Of a stretch of DNA of 64,000 bases, positions 8,444-17,337 are shown in pieces. Position numbers and translations under genes: made by a program. Position 1 is the stretch's first letter; each line of letters starts with the position of its first letter. Below the pieces are notes generated by a model, which searched no databases, had not been told where the DNA came from, and was given only the letters and a program-made list of their open reading frames with translations. Source of the stretch: Burkholderiales bacterium (GTDB taxonomy: Bacteria > Pseudomonadota > Gammaproteobacteria > Burkholderiales > Burkholderiaceae_C); the NCBI GenBank assembly GCA_947377275.1, contig CANCFV010000004.1, positions 1 through 64,000 on the forward strand, in the 5' to 3' direction.

Positions 8444-9931
8444 ATGATCACCGAAGCCCAATTCAATGAACTGGCCGCACAGGGCCACAACCGCATCCCT
8501 CTGGTCGCCCAGGCCCTGGCCGACCTCGATACCCCGCTGTCGCTCTACCTCAAGCTCACGCAAAGCCGGCCCTTGAGCTTCTTGCTCGAATCGGTGGTGG
8601 GGGGTGAGCGTTTTGGCCGCTACTCGTTTGTCGGTTTGCCCGCCCGGACCCTGGTGCGCGCCACCGGCCGGCAGGTCGAAGTCGTGACGGACGGCGCCGT
8701 GATCGAAACCTTCACGGGCAACCCGCTCGATTTCATTGCCGCCTACCAAGAGCGCTTCAAGGTGGCCGTGCCCCAGGGCCTGCCGCGCTTTTGCGGCGGC
8801 TTGGCTGGCTATTTTGGTTACGACACGGTGCGCCACATCGAGCCTCGCCTGGCCCAGACGCACAAGCCCGGTGGCATCGGCACGCCCGACATCCTGCTGC
8901 TGCAGTGCGAAGAGCTGGCCGTCATCGACAACCTGGCCGATCGCCTGTTCCTGATCGTCTATGCCGACCCGGCCCTGCCCGGCGCCTACGCCCAGGCCGC
9001 TGCGCGCATCGCCCAGCTGCAAGCGCAGCTCAACGCGGTGGTGGCGGTGCCGCCCATCGCCGCGGGCGAGTCATACCCGGTTGAGCGCCATTTCGCGCAG
9101 GCCGATTTCGAGGCGGCGGTGCGCAAGGGCAAGGAATACATCGCTGCGGGCGACTGCATGCAGATCGTGATCGGTCAGCGCCTGCAAAAGCGCTTCACGG
9201 CCTCGCCCCTGAGCTTGTACCGTGCGCTGCGCTCGATCAACCCCAGCCCTTACATGTACTACTACGACCTGGGCGACCACCACGTGGTGGGTTCTTCGCC
9301 TGAGATCCTGGTGCGCCAGGAAAAGGTCAGCGGGCCGCAAGGCGAGAGCGAAACCGTCACCATCCGCCCCATTGCAGGGACACGTCCGCGTGGCGCCACG
9401 CCTGAGCTCGATGTGGTCAACGAGGCCGAACTGCTGGCCGACCCGAAAGAGCGTGCCGAGCACGTCATGCTGATCGACCTGGCCCGCAACGACATCGGCC
9501 GCATCGCCAAAACCGGCACCGTCAAGGTGACCGAAGCCTTTGGCATCGAGCGCTACTCGCATGTCATGCACATCGTCAGCAACGTCGAGGGCACCTTGAA
9601 GGACGGCATGACCGGCCTGGACGTGCTGCGCGCCAGCTTCCCGGCGGGCACCTTGAGCGGCGCGCCCAAGATCCGCGCCATGGAGATCATCGACGAGCTC
9701 GAGCCCGTGCAGCGTGGCGTGTACGGCGGTGCAGTGGGCTACCTGAGCTTTGCCGGCGACATGGATGTGGCCATTGCGATCCGCACTGGCGTGATCAAAG
9801 ACCAGACCTTGTACGTGCAGGCCGGCGCCGGCGTGGTGGCCGACTCGGTGCCCGAGCTCGAATGGAAAGAGACCGAGGCCAAGGCCCGCGCCGTGATCCG
9901 CGCCGCCGAAATGGTCGAGCAGGGCTTGTGA
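8444..9931 (+). CDS. trpE: Anthranilate synthase component I
   Basis: 495-aa chorismate-binding subunit that converts chorismate with ammonia or glutamine-derived ammonia to anthranilate, the first step of Trp synthesis. The start [16 protein letters not shown] follows a GGAGG ribosome site. The chorismate-binding signature is complete ([45 protein letters not shown]). The N-terminal LLES element associated with Trp feedback binding is present ([17 protein letters not shown]). Its partner trpG and the next genes trpD and trpC lie about 42.6 kb downstream, an unusual split. Confidence 0.95.
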   Translation: MITEAQFNELAAQGHNRIPLVAQALADLDTPLSLYLKLTQSRPLSFLLESVVGGERFGRYSFVGLPARTLVRATGRQVEVVTDGAVIETFTGNPLDFIAAYQERFKVAVPQGLPRFCGGLAGYFGYDTVRHIEPRLAQTHKPGGIGTPDILLLQCEELAVIDNLADRLFLIVYADPALPGAYAQAAARIAQLQAQLNAVVAVPPIAAGESYPVERHFAQADFEAAVRKGKEYIAAGDCMQIVIGQRLQKRFTASPLSLYRALRSINPSPYMYYYDLGDHHVVGSSPEILVRQEKVSGPQGESETVTIRPIAGTRPRGATPELDVVNEAELLADPKERAEHVMLIDLARNDIGRIAKTGTVKVTEAFGIERYSHVMHIVSNVEGTLKDGMTGLDVLRASFPAGTLSGAPKIRAMEIIDELEPVQRGVYGGAVGYLSFAGDMDVAIAIRTGVIKDQTLYVQAGAGVVADSVPELEWKETEAKARAVIRAAEMVEQGL

Positions 9932-9943
9932 TGCTTCCGCGCT

Positions 9944-11035
9944 TCAGCGGCCCAGCAACTTGACACGCAGGGCCGCTTGCGCAGGCACCTCAACCCAGCG
10001 GTACACCGCCACCGCCAGCGCGAACGTGATCCCCAGGAAACCCAACAGCCAATAGGGCTCGCTCAAAGGCAGGTTTTCAGGTTGGCCGCCGCTCAGGTTG
10101 GCCACCAGCAACTGCAGTGGGAAGTGCAGCAAGTAGCTGGCGTAGGTGGTGTTGCCCAAGGTGGCAATCAGTTGGGACGTGCGGGCGCCGCGCGGATGCA
10201 CCCAGCGCAGCAGCAGCAAGATGGCCGTGGGCGCCAACAAGGCGGTGTAAAACATGGGGCGCAGCACGCCCAAGGCTGTGGCCGCAGTGCCCGCCGCCAG
10301 CAGGGCTGCCGCGCCCATCACAGCCAGGCTTTGCGCCTTCGGTGCCAGGCGCAGCAAGGTCTGGTGCGCGAAGTGCGTCAAGCCACCCAGGTAAAAGAAG
10401 AACACGCACAGCACCACGGGGTGATCCGTTCGCTTGCTCGCATAGACGGCACCTGCCGCGGCGATGATGCCCAACACCTGCCACCAGCGCGTCAGGCCCA
10501 GCCGGCACAGGCCAAAGAACAGGCCATACACCAGCACCTCGATCGACACGCTCCAGATGGGTCCGTTGAATGACCACTCCGAGCGCCCCGGCCAGTCGCT
10601 GGCCAGCAAGAGCTGCAGTCCGAAATGAGGCAGGTCATTGAATTGATAGACGTAGCCCGCGCCATGCTGAGCCTGGTACCAAGCGGCCAGGGCGGCCACG
10701 GCCAGCAGCGTGATCAGGTGCAGGGGGTAAAGCCGCGAAAAACGCAGCGCCGCAAAGCGCCATGGCGATACCTGCCCTTGTTGAACCGGCTGCGCGTACT
10801 TCCAGAAGAAGATGAAGCCTGACAGCGCCCAGAACACCTGCACGCCCAGCCAGCCCGCTTCGTAAAACGGTTTGAGCAGGGCATACATGGGTTGGGCCGT
10901 GACCTCAAAGCCCTGGTGCGTGCCACCCACCATGTAGAAATGGTTGTAGTGCCACACCAGCACCGAGATGGCACAGGCAAAACGCAAGACCTCTAAACCC
11001 AGCAGGGAGTGATTGACGGGAGACGTGGGACGCAT
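9944..11035 (-). CDS. Membrane acyltransferase 3 family protein
   Basis: 363-aa integral membrane O-acyltransferase (OafA/Acyltransferase_3 type), expected to acylate a sugar or lipid at the cytoplasmic membrane. The N-terminus shows the family pattern GLEVLRFACAISVLVWHYNHF with its conserved His, then about ten hydrophobic segments (for example VFWALSGFIFFW and IEVLVYGLFFGLCRLGL). The substrate cannot be read from the sequence. It is convergent with trpE, with 12 bases between stops, and marks the left edge of the DNA separating trpE from trpGDC. Confidence 0.82.
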   Translation of the reverse strand: MRPTSPVNHSLLGLEVLRFACAISVLVWHYNHFYMVGGTHQGFEVTAQPMYALLKPFYEAGWLGVQVFWALSGFIFFWKYAQPVQQGQVSPWRFAALRFSRLYPLHLITLLAVAALAAWYQAQHGAGYVYQFNDLPHFGLQLLLASDWPGRSEWSFNGPIWSVSIEVLVYGLFFGLCRLGLTRWWQVLGIIAAAGAVYASKRTDHPVVLCVFFFYLGGLTHFAHQTLLRLAPKAQSLAVMGAAALLAAGTAATALGVLRPMFYTALLAPTAILLLLRWVHPRGARTSQLIATLGNTTYASYLLHFPLQLLVANLSGGQPENLPLSEPYWLLGFLGITFALAVAVYRWVEVPAQAALRVKLLGR

Positions 11036-11120
11036 CCCGTCATCTTGGCATGAAGCCCCGCTGTGCTTGGGCGCGCGGGCCCCCTCAGCTGCATGTCACC
11101 GGAGGGCTGGCATGTTGTGT

Positions 11121-11453
11121 CTATTTTTTGAGGGTGATTTCATTGTGGATGGTGTGAGCACCTTCGGCGGCCCGCGCGATCCGCAGGGCCGCTTCCATCT
11201 GCGACGGCAGATTGACCTCGCCGCTCAGCCGCACATCGCCTTTGGTGGTCACCACGGCGATGTCAAAGCCCTTGACAGCGTCGTTTTGCTGCAAAGCGGT
11301 TTTCACGTGCTCGGTGACATCGGTGTCTGACACGTTGACAGCTTCTGCCGTAGCCAAAGGCATGGGGGCTTGTGGCGTCTTGTTGCAGCCAACCAAGGCC
11401 ATGGCGGTGGTCAGAGCGATGGCCCAGCGGGCGGCACAGGTGCGTTGCTTCAT
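11121..11453 (-). CDS. BON-domain lipoprotein
   Basis: 110-aa predicted lipoprotein. Starting at the ATG at 11453 gives a short signal peptide with lipobox LVGC (Cys about residue 23). The mature part is one BON domain (VTEHVKTALQQNDAVKGFDIAVVTTKGDVRLSGEV), the fold of OsmY-type envelope stress proteins thought to contact phospholipid. The ORF-track start is about 80 codons too long and would bury the lipobox. It is divergent from xoxF across 387 bp. Confidence 0.85.
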   Translation of the reverse strand: MKQRTCAARWAIALTTAMALVGCNKTPQAPMPLATAEAVNVSDTDVTEHVKTALQQNDAVKGFDIAVVTTKGDVRLSGEVNLPSQMEAALRIARAAEGAHTIHNEITLKK

Positions 11454-11840
11454 GAGAGGCCTTTCCAAACCAGGAGCCCTGTTGGCAGGGATGGGCGCCC
11501 AGCTTGGCCTCTTGTTCAGCGTCTGTCTGTTCGGTGTCCAACACTGCCCCTGGAACCGTTGAACCACACCACTCTCACCCCGTTTTTTGACCGAATGACG
11601 CCCATCCAGTGAAGCAAAGTGCACTGAATCGTGCGAAATCCACGCAACAGCGGTGATGGAGCTCATTCCGTCGTTTCGGCGCAAGCGATCACTCAAGTTC
11701 GAATGGCTTGCGTCGAAAAACGTGACTCACACCCAATTGCAAATGGATGTTCAGTGTGGGCAGACGCGCGTTGGTGCCGGCTGCCATGTTCGTGTGGCAG
11801 TACCTCTTAACAGCGTTCATTCTTACGGAAGGAATTCCCA
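11454..11840. promoter_or_regulatory. 387-bp divergent region between the BON lipoprotein gene and xoxF
   Basis: This should hold the xoxF promoter. I see a good ribosome site (GGAAGGAA) seven bases before the xoxF ATG but no convincing sigma-70 -35/-10 pair and no sigma-54 box. Short ORFs here (for example 11653-11844) have no recognisable features. xoxF promoters often depend on dedicated activators, which would fit the poor core elements. Confidence 0.4.
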
Positions 11841-13658
11841 ATGACTTCAAAGACAACATCGCATCGTTTTGCCAAGACGGTGGGCTTTTTCGCCGCGGTC
11901 TTGCCCGCCTTGGCCCTGGCCAACGCAGACGTTGAAAAAAACATCGCCAACCCGAACAACTGGGCGATGCAAGCGGGCGACATGTTCAATCAGCGCCACA
12001 GCAAGCTCAAGCAAATCAACACCAAAAACGTGGGGAAGATGCAGGTTGCTTGGACCTTCTCCACGGGCGTTCTGCGCGGCCATGAGGGCTCGCCGCTGGT
12101 GGTGGATGGCGTGATGTATTTGCACTCGCCTTTCCCCAACAAAGTCTATGCCGTTGATTTGGACACCCAGAAAATCCTCTGGAAGTACGAGCCCAAACAA
12201 GACTCGGCCGTGATCCAGCAAATGTGTTGCGACACCGTCAACCGCGGTGTGGCTTATGCAGAAGGCAAGGTCTTCCTGCAACAGGCAGACAGCACCTTGG
12301 TCGCCCTGGACGCCAAATCAGGCAAGCCCGTTTGGAGCGTCAAGAATGGCGATCCCAAGAAGGGCGCCGTGAACACCAATGCGCCTCACGTCTTTGGCAA
12401 CAAGGTGATCACTGGCATCGCCGGTGGCGAATGGGGTGTCCGCGGCTTCTTGGCCGCTTATGACATCAACACCGGCGCCCTGGCCTGGAAGGGCTACAGC
12501 ACCGGCCCTGACGCCGAAATGCTGATGGACCCTGAGAAGACCACCACCTGGGCCGATGGCGCCGTGCGCCCTGTTGGCAAAGACTCGTCTTTGAAGACGT
12601 GGCAAGGCGACCAGTGGAAAACCGGCGGCGGCACCACTTGGGGTTGGTACAGCTATGACAAGGCCACCAACTCGGTTTACTACGGAACAGGCAACCCATC
12701 CACCTGGAACCCCTCTCAGCGCCCTGGCGACAACAAGTGGTCCATGAGCATCTGGTCTCGTGACCTGGACACCGGCGCCGTGAAGTGGGTCTACCAGATG
12801 ACCCCGTTTGACGAGTGGGACTTTGACGGCGTCAACGAGATGATCTTGGCCGACATCGACGTCAAGGGCAAGCCCACCAAGGCACTGGTTCACTTTGACC
12901 GCAACGGCTTCGGCTACACGCTGGACCGCACCACCGGCGCCCTGCTGGTGGCTGAAAAGTTCGACCCCAAAGTCAACTGGGCCACCCACGTCGACATGAA
13001 GAGCGGCCGCCCTCAGGTCGTGCCCAAGTACTCGACGGCTCAAAACGGCCCCGACGTGAACACCAAGGGCATCTGCCCTTCGGCGCTGGGCACCAAAGAC
13101 CAGCAACCTGCTTCGTTCGATCCTGACACCAAGCTGTTCTATGTGCCCACCAACCACGTGTGCATGGACTACGAGCCCTTCAAGATCGACTACACCGCAG
13201 GTCAGCCTTACGTGGGCGCCACCCTGTCGATGTACCCCACGCCGGGCAGCCATGGCGGCATGGGCAACTTCATTGTCTGGGATGCCAGCAAGGGCAAGAT
13301 CGTTCAGAGCCACCCAGAGAAATTCTCTGTCTGGTCTGGCGCGCTGACCACCGCCGGCGGCCTGGTTTGCTACGGCACGCTGGAAGGCTACCTGAAGTGC
13401 ATGGACAAGAAAGACCTGTCCAAGGAGCTGTTCAAGTTCAAGACGCCATCGGGCATCGTCGGCAACGTGTTCACCTATGAGCACAAGGGCAAGCAGTTCA
13501 TCGGCGTGTTCTCGGGCATTGGTGGCTGGGCCGGCATCGGCATGGCCGCAGGTCTGGAAAAAGACACCGACGGTCTTGGCGCGGCAGGTGGCTACCGTGA
13601 ACTGGCTCAGTACACCGAACTGGGCGGTTCTCTGACGGTCTTTGCCGTGCCCAAGTAA
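11841..13658 (+). CDS. xoxF: Lanthanide-dependent PQQ methanol dehydrogenase
   Basis: 605-aa periplasmic quinoprotein that oxidises methanol with PQQ and a lanthanide, passing electrons to a c-type cytochrome. A signal peptide ends near residue 27 (LPALALANA). The PQQ-stacking vicinal disulfide is Cys129-Cys130 (QQMCCDT). The motif DEWDFDGVN gives Asp327 and, two residues on, Asp329; the extra Asp is the lanthanide-coordinating residue that separates XoxF from calcium-dependent MxaF, which carries a small residue there. W-motif propeller repeats run throughout. It is followed by a strong terminator, then xoxG and xoxJ. No small MxaI-type subunit is present. Confidence 0.97.
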   Translation: MTSKTTSHRFAKTVGFFAAVLPALALANADVEKNIANPNNWAMQAGDMFNQRHSKLKQINTKNVGKMQVAWTFSTGVLRGHEGSPLVVDGVMYLHSPFPNKVYAVDLDTQKILWKYEPKQDSAVIQQMCCDTVNRGVAYAEGKVFLQQADSTLVALDAKSGKPVWSVKNGDPKKGAVNTNAPHVFGNKVITGIAGGEWGVRGFLAAYDINTGALAWKGYSTGPDAEMLMDPEKTTTWADGAVRPVGKDSSLKTWQGDQWKTGGGTTWGWYSYDKATNSVYYGTGNPSTWNPSQRPGDNKWSMSIWSRDLDTGAVKWVYQMTPFDEWDFDGVNEMILADIDVKGKPTKALVHFDRNGFGYTLDRTTGALLVAEKFDPKVNWATHVDMKSGRPQVVPKYSTAQNGPDVNTKGICPSALGTKDQQPASFDPDTKLFYVPTNHVCMDYEPFKIDYTAGQPYVGATLSMYPTPGSHGGMGNFIVWDASKGKIVQSHPEKFSVWSGALTTAGGLVCYGTLEGYLKCMDKKDLSKELFKFKTPSGIVGNVFTYEHKGKQFIGVFSGIGGWAGIGMAAGLEKDTDGLGAAGGYRELAQYTELGGSLTVFAVPK

Positions 13659-13681
13659 ACGGTCAAATCCTCGTAAAACGG

Positions 13682-13726
13682 AAAGGGCCCCTTCTGTGCA
13701 GAGCTGTTCAGAAGCGGCCCTTTTTT
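13682..13726 (+). terminator. Rho-independent terminator after xoxF
   Basis: AAAGGGCC pairs with GGCCCTTT, extended by TTCTG/CAGAA, and is followed by a run of six T. It sits between xoxF and xoxG, so xoxF can be made in excess of the downstream genes, with readthrough or a second promoter supplying xoxGJ. Confidence 0.88.
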
Positions 13727-13759
13727 GCAATCAATCCCATCGGTTGCCAGGTTGAAATC

Positions 13760-14167
13760 ATGCGTAAATTGACGTTGGTGTTTTGTTTGTTCGGTGCCAT
13801 CAGCGGCCCCCTTTGGGCCCAGGCCACCGCCCCGGCAGCGTCTGCTGCGCCCCTCTACAAGGTGGTTGACGGCAACAAAGTCGACGCTGAAACCATGAAG
13901 GGCTTTCGGCTTTGGCGCGCATCGGCTTGCGACCGATGCCATGGCGCCAACCAAGAGGGCATGGTGGGGCCTTCGTTGATCAACAGCCTCAAGACCTTGA
14001 GCAAAGACGAATTCATCAAGACGGTGCGCGATGGCCGGCTTGAAAAAGGCATGCCCAATTTCGGCAACAACCCTGCCTTCATGGCCGATGTTGACGACTT
14101 GTATGCCTACCTCAAAGGCCGCTCAGACGGCGCCATCACCAAGGCGAAGGTTGAGGCCATCAAATGA
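13760..14167 (+). CDS. xoxG: Cytochrome c electron acceptor of XoxF
   Basis: 135-aa periplasmic monohaem cytochrome c. A signal peptide ends in GPLWAQA. The haem site is C57-D-R-C60-H61 (ASACDRCHG), and a likely Met ligand lies in KGMPNFG near residue 96. Its place directly after xoxF and before xoxJ identifies it as the XoxG-type acceptor rather than a general cytochrome. Its stop overlaps the xoxJ start (ATGA), so the two are translationally coupled. Confidence 0.88.
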   Translation: MRKLTLVFCLFGAISGPLWAQATAPAASAAPLYKVVDGNKVDAETMKGFRLWRASACDRCHGANQEGMVGPSLINSLKTLSKDEFIKTVRDGRLEKGMPNFGNNPAFMADVDDLYAYLKGRSDGAITKAKVEAIK

Positions 14168-15027
14168 GCCCGCTGGCCCGCGTTGGCCTCGTGTGCATTG
14201 CCTCTGTCTTGTCCATGCACACGGCCATGGCGCAAGGCGTCAGCAGCGAGCGCAAAGCGTTCCGCGTCTGCCTTGACCCCAGCAACCTGCCCTTTGCGAA
14301 CCTGCAGGGCGAGGGCATTGAAAACAAGCTGGCCGATGTGTTTGGCAAGTCCTTGGGCTTGCCCGTCACGTACTACGCCTTCCCGCAGCGCTTTGCCTTC
14401 GTGCGCAACACGCTCAAATACAAGCTGCCCGGCGAAGAATACCCCTGCGACATCCTGATGGGTGTGCCTGTGGGTTTCGATCAGGTCTCGGTCACCAAGC
14501 CGTACTACACATCGACCTATGTGATGGTGTTTGCCCGCGGCGTGAACAAGGCCCTCGATGGCGTTGCTTCGACCGAGGACTTCCTGAAGCTGCCGCCTGA
14601 GACCTTGAAGTCATTGCGCATCGGCGTGTACGACAAATCCCCCGCTTCAGAGTGGCTGAGCAAGCACCATCTGGTTGACCAGGGGGTGCCCTATCGCATG
14701 CTCAATTCCGATCCGCAGCAGTACCCTGGCGAAATCATCGAGAAAGACCTGGCCTCTGGCAAGCTGGACGTGGCCATCGTCTGGGGCCCCATGGGTGGCT
14801 ACTTCGCCAAGAAGGTCAAAGCACCCGCATTGACGGTCGTGCCGATGGCATCAGAGCCCGGCGTCAAGTTTGACTACGCGGTTGCCATGGGCGTGCGCTA
14901 CGGTGAACGCGAGTGGAAGGCGACGATCGAGGGGCTGATCGACAAACACCGTGCGGACATCCAATCGATACTGAGCAGCTACGGTGTGCCTTTGGTGGGC
15001 GCGCCACCCTCTGCCACACCACCATGA
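14164..15027 (+). CDS. xoxJ: XoxJ periplasmic binding protein
   Basis: 287-aa secreted protein of the quinoprotein-dehydrogenase-associated solute-binding family, thought to help XoxF mature or activate rather than import a solute. The signal peptide ends in HTAMAQG. The bilobal-binding-protein start FRVCLDPSNLPFANLQGEGIE and the segment PYYTSTYVMVFARG are typical. It overlaps xoxG (ATGA) upstream and the next gene (ATGA) downstream. No ABC permease or ATPase is nearby, in keeping with a non-transport role. Confidence 0.9.
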   Translation: MSPLARVGLVCIASVLSMHTAMAQGVSSERKAFRVCLDPSNLPFANLQGEGIENKLADVFGKSLGLPVTYYAFPQRFAFVRNTLKYKLPGEEYPCDILMGVPVGFDQVSVTKPYYTSTYVMVFARGVNKALDGVASTEDFLKLPPETLKSLRIGVYDKSPASEWLSKHHLVDQGVPYRMLNSDPQQYPGEIIEKDLASGKLDVAIVWGPMGGYFAKKVKAPALTVVPMASEPGVKFDYAVAMGVRYGEREWKATIEGLIDKHRADIQSILSSYGVPLVGAPPSATPP

Positions 15028-15713
15028 ATCGCATCCAATTTTGCCTGGCCGTGTCTCTGCTGGCGCCCATGGTCGGCGGAGCTGCAGCAGCCGCCGCCAC
15101 CACAGACGGCACGCCAGACTATTCAGACGCCGAACGCCTGGTCTTCATGCGAGACCACCTGCATGGCGCCAAGCCTTCGGCCACTTTGAGCTACGTGTTC
15201 AAAAAGACCGGCAGCATGGAGCCGGGGTTTGAAGACAAGGTGCAGGTGCAGCTGATCGCCAAAGCAGATGGCAGCTGCTGCGATGCCAAGGGTGACTTTT
15301 TCACCGGCGCGCACCACATGGACATGCCCGATGTGCCGGATGCCAAAAGCAACCCCGTCATCCTGTACTTCTTGGAGCGAGACATCCGTGAAATGCAGCG
15401 GCTGACGAAGGGGCAGGCCAACCATTTCCGCAAGTACATCCGCATGGCGGTGTACGAAGGCGCCGTGGTCAAGGACGCCACCTTGACGTACCAAGGGCGC
15501 CAGGTCAAAGGACAAGAGGTGAGCTTTTCGCCTTACCTGAAAGACCCCAACCGTCCGCGTTTCGAGAAGCTGGCCCAGAAACAGTACACCTTCCGCTTCT
15601 CTGATGCGGTGCCCGGTGGCGTTCTCAGCCTGAGCACGCAGGTGCCCAACCCGGATGGCACATCGGCGCCACTGATGACCGAAGAGCTGCTCCTTGACGG
15701 CGCCAACCATTGA
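15024..15713 (+). CDS. Unknown secreted protein coupled to xoxFGJ
   Basis: 229-aa protein of unrecognised family. I start it at the ATG overlapping the xoxJ stop; the track ORF runs 37 codons further upstream out of register with any signal. A signal peptide is clear (FCLAVSLLAPMVGGAAAAAA). The mature part has a CC pair (SCCDAKG), many His and acidic residues (GAHHMDMPDVPD) and an all-beta look in the second half. There is no lipobox and no transmembrane segment. Coupled translation with xoxJ implies a role in periplasmic methanol oxidation, but no function is known to me. Confidence 0.8.
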   Translation: MNRIQFCLAVSLLAPMVGGAAAAAATTDGTPDYSDAERLVFMRDHLHGAKPSATLSYVFKKTGSMEPGFEDKVQVQLIAKADGSCCDAKGDFFTGAHHMDMPDVPDAKSNPVILYFLERDIREMQRLTKGQANHFRKYIRMAVYEGAVVKDATLTYQGRQVKGQEVSFSPYLKDPNRPRFEKLAQKQYTFRFSDAVPGGVLSLSTQVPNPDGTSAPLMTEELLLDGANH

Positions 15714-15723
15714 GAGATCACAC

Positions 15724-16092
15724 ATGAAAAAAGCAACTGTTTGGATGCAGATCGCCACTGGCCTGGGCTTGGGCTTGCTGTGCAGTGTCGGTGCATGGGC
15801 CAACGACTTTCCCACCAGCGAACGCGTGATCTACGTGCAGGAATGCATCAAAGCCAACCCTGGTCCTCACTTCGAAATGATCAGCAAGTGTTCGTGCGCG
15901 CTCGACACCCTGGCCGCCAAGGTGCCCTACAAAACGTATGTGGAAATGAGCACGGCCGCCAACGCCACCACGATTGGCGGTGAGCGTGGCAGCGAGATCC
16001 GAGACAACCCCTCTCTGCAAGAGTTGATCAAGACCTACAAGGGATTGCAGGCGCAGGTCAAAGCGTCCTGCTTCATCGGCGGCGTCAAATAA
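15724..16092 (+). CDS. Unknown small secreted Cys-containing protein, xox cluster
   Basis: 122-aa secreted protein starting MKKATVWMQIATGLGLGLLC with cleavage near GAWAND. The mature part carries four Cys (VQECIKANPG, ISKCSCALDT, KASCFIGG), suggesting disulfides or metal/haem handling, and is otherwise helical. It starts 10 bases after the preceding unknown gene and ends the plus-strand xox operon. Its last 8 bases overlap the 3' end of convergent mfnB. I do not recognise the family. Confidence 0.78.
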   Translation: MKKATVWMQIATGLGLGLLCSVGAWANDFPTSERVIYVQECIKANPGPHFEMISKCSCALDTLAAKVPYKTYVEMSTAANATTIGGERGSEIRDNPSLQELIKTYKGLQAQVKASCFIGGVK

Positions 16093-16753
16093 GAGACAGC
16101 AAAGCCCGCAGGCTGGACTCGTCCAGCTTGGCGACACGGTCGCCCGCGCACACCGCCGTTCTGAAGCCCGCGAACGTGGGCGACAAGGCTTGCAGTTGCG
16201 CCACGTGGGCCATTCGCAAGGCTCCCGCCACACCCGACATCGCCCCTGACGCTCCCACAAGGTGGACAAAGCGTTGCAGGTCGTCAAGCGTGAGCACATC
16301 GAACAAGCTGCCTTGGCGCTTGTCAAAGGTGTCCACCATGATGCCGGGCAGACCCAAGCGACAGGCTTGCTCGATGCGCTCCCAATCCAGCCCCTGGTCG
16401 GCCAAAAACACTGGGATGACCGCGTGCCCGGATTGCCCCAAGGCCGCGAGCACGTCGCCAGCGCCTGGGGAGCGGTCGATGCCGACCTTCACATAGGTGA
16501 CGCCACAAGTGGCAACGGCTTGCACGCACGCCAAGATCGGTGCGGGGTCAAGCGACGGGATGTCGCCAATGGTGGCACTCAGGGGCTGACTCAAGCCCTG
16601 GGCGCGCAGGGTGTCGACCACGTCCCGGATGACGCCCACCCCCAAGCCACCCAAAGCACCTTCGCGAGGCTCTTTGAGGTCAATGAAGTGCGCACCACCG
16701 TGCGCGGCAATGAGCGCTTCCTCGACACTGCGAACGCTGACCAGAACCCGCAT
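16085..16753 (-). CDS. mfnB: (5-formylfuran-3-yl)methyl phosphate synthase
   Basis: 222-aa TIM-barrel enzyme that makes the furan precursor of methanofuran/methylofuran from two glyceraldehyde-3-phosphate molecules. The N-terminus MRVLVSVRSVEEALIAA and the motifs DLKEPREGALG, YVKVGID and VDTFDKRQGSLFD match the MfnB (DUF556) family, including the catalytic lysines. The start at 16753 shares its A with the TGA stop of the upstream DUF447 gene. It is the last gene of a four-gene minus-strand cofactor operon. Confidence 0.87.
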   Translation of the reverse strand: MRVLVSVRSVEEALIAAHGGAHFIDLKEPREGALGGLGVGVIRDVVDTLRAQGLSQPLSATIGDIPSLDPAPILACVQAVATCGVTYVKVGIDRSPGAGDVLAALGQSGHAVIPVFLADQGLDWERIEQACRLGLPGIMVDTFDKRQGSLFDVLTLDDLQRFVHLVGASGAMSGVAGALRMAHVAQLQALSPTFAGFRTAVCAGDRVAKLDESSLRALLSLI

Positions 16754-17337
16754 CACGCATTCGCCCCAACAGATGTGGCCTGGCGATGGGTGTGAATGGC
16801 CTCTTGCAGCCACACCCAAGCCTCTCGCTCGGCCGGGCCTGCCGTTTTGTCGATGGCGATTTGCAGATAGGCCATTTCGCTGTCGACTTTGGCCGCATCC
16901 AGCATGTGCAGCCGGCTCACCAGCACCGCGCCTTCCACCACCGCAGCCTGGGCGCGGTTCATGCCGATGAAGGGCGCATGCACGGCCTCGTCGATGCGGT
17001 CCATGTGCAGCACGGTGCGTGGCCCGTCTTCAGCTTCATGGGCCAGTCGCAGAACCAGATGGCTCAACGCGCTTGCCAACCTCACACCATGGGGCGTGGC
17101 TGCTGGCACGCAAGGCCAGGTTTTGCGGCCCGTCACGCAGCCAGCGAAAACGCGGGTGTCGGTGACCACATTGAGCACGGCATGGCGCGTGGCCAAGATG
17201 TTGTCCAAAGTCACCGAGGGCCGAAAAGGCATCAGCACCACTTGCTGCCCCGCGTAGCGCACGCCCATGGGCGCCACGTGAGGATCACCTTGTACGGACA
17301 CCGTGGTGATCACGGTTTCGAAAATGACGTCGTTCAT
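16753..17337 (-). CDS. DUF447-family protein of the H4MPT gene set
   Basis: 194-aa cytoplasmic protein with a flavin-reductase-like split-barrel look at the N-terminus (DVIFETVITTVSVQGDPHVAPMGVR, VLMPFRPSVTLDNILATRHAVLNV). DUF447 proteins occur almost only in methanogens and in bacteria with H4MPT-linked C1 transfer, so a role in H4MPT or methylofuran synthesis is inferred. Its start overlaps the stop of the DHPS-like gene (ATGA) and its stop overlaps the mfnB start. The reaction is unknown. Confidence 0.8.
   Translation of the reverse strand: MNDVIFETVITTVSVQGDPHVAPMGVRYAGQQVVLMPFRPSVTLDNILATRHAVLNVVTDTRVFAGCVTGRKTWPCVPAATPHGVRLASALSHLVLRLAHEAEDGPRTVLHMDRIDEAVHAPFIGMNRAQAAVVEGAVLVSRLHMLDAAKVDSEMAYLQIAIDKTAGPAEREAWVWLQEAIHTHRQATSVGANA

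Noticed and set aside
11780-11830. Sigma-54 promoter before xoxF (TGGCAGTACCTCTTAAC)
   Set aside because: The GG...GC spacing required for -24/-12 elements is not met.
11653-11844. 63-aa ORF between the BON lipoprotein gene and xoxF
   Set aside because: No signal peptide, family feature or ribosome site, and it runs into the xoxF start; more likely promoter DNA.
11841-13658. Classical MxaF calcium methanol dehydrogenase
   Set aside because: The second Asp in DEWDFD is the lanthanide-type residue, and no mxaI or mxa maturation genes are present.
12318-13730. 470-aa minus-strand ORF opposite xoxF
   Set aside because: Antisense shadow of a highly conserved enzyme gene; no motifs.
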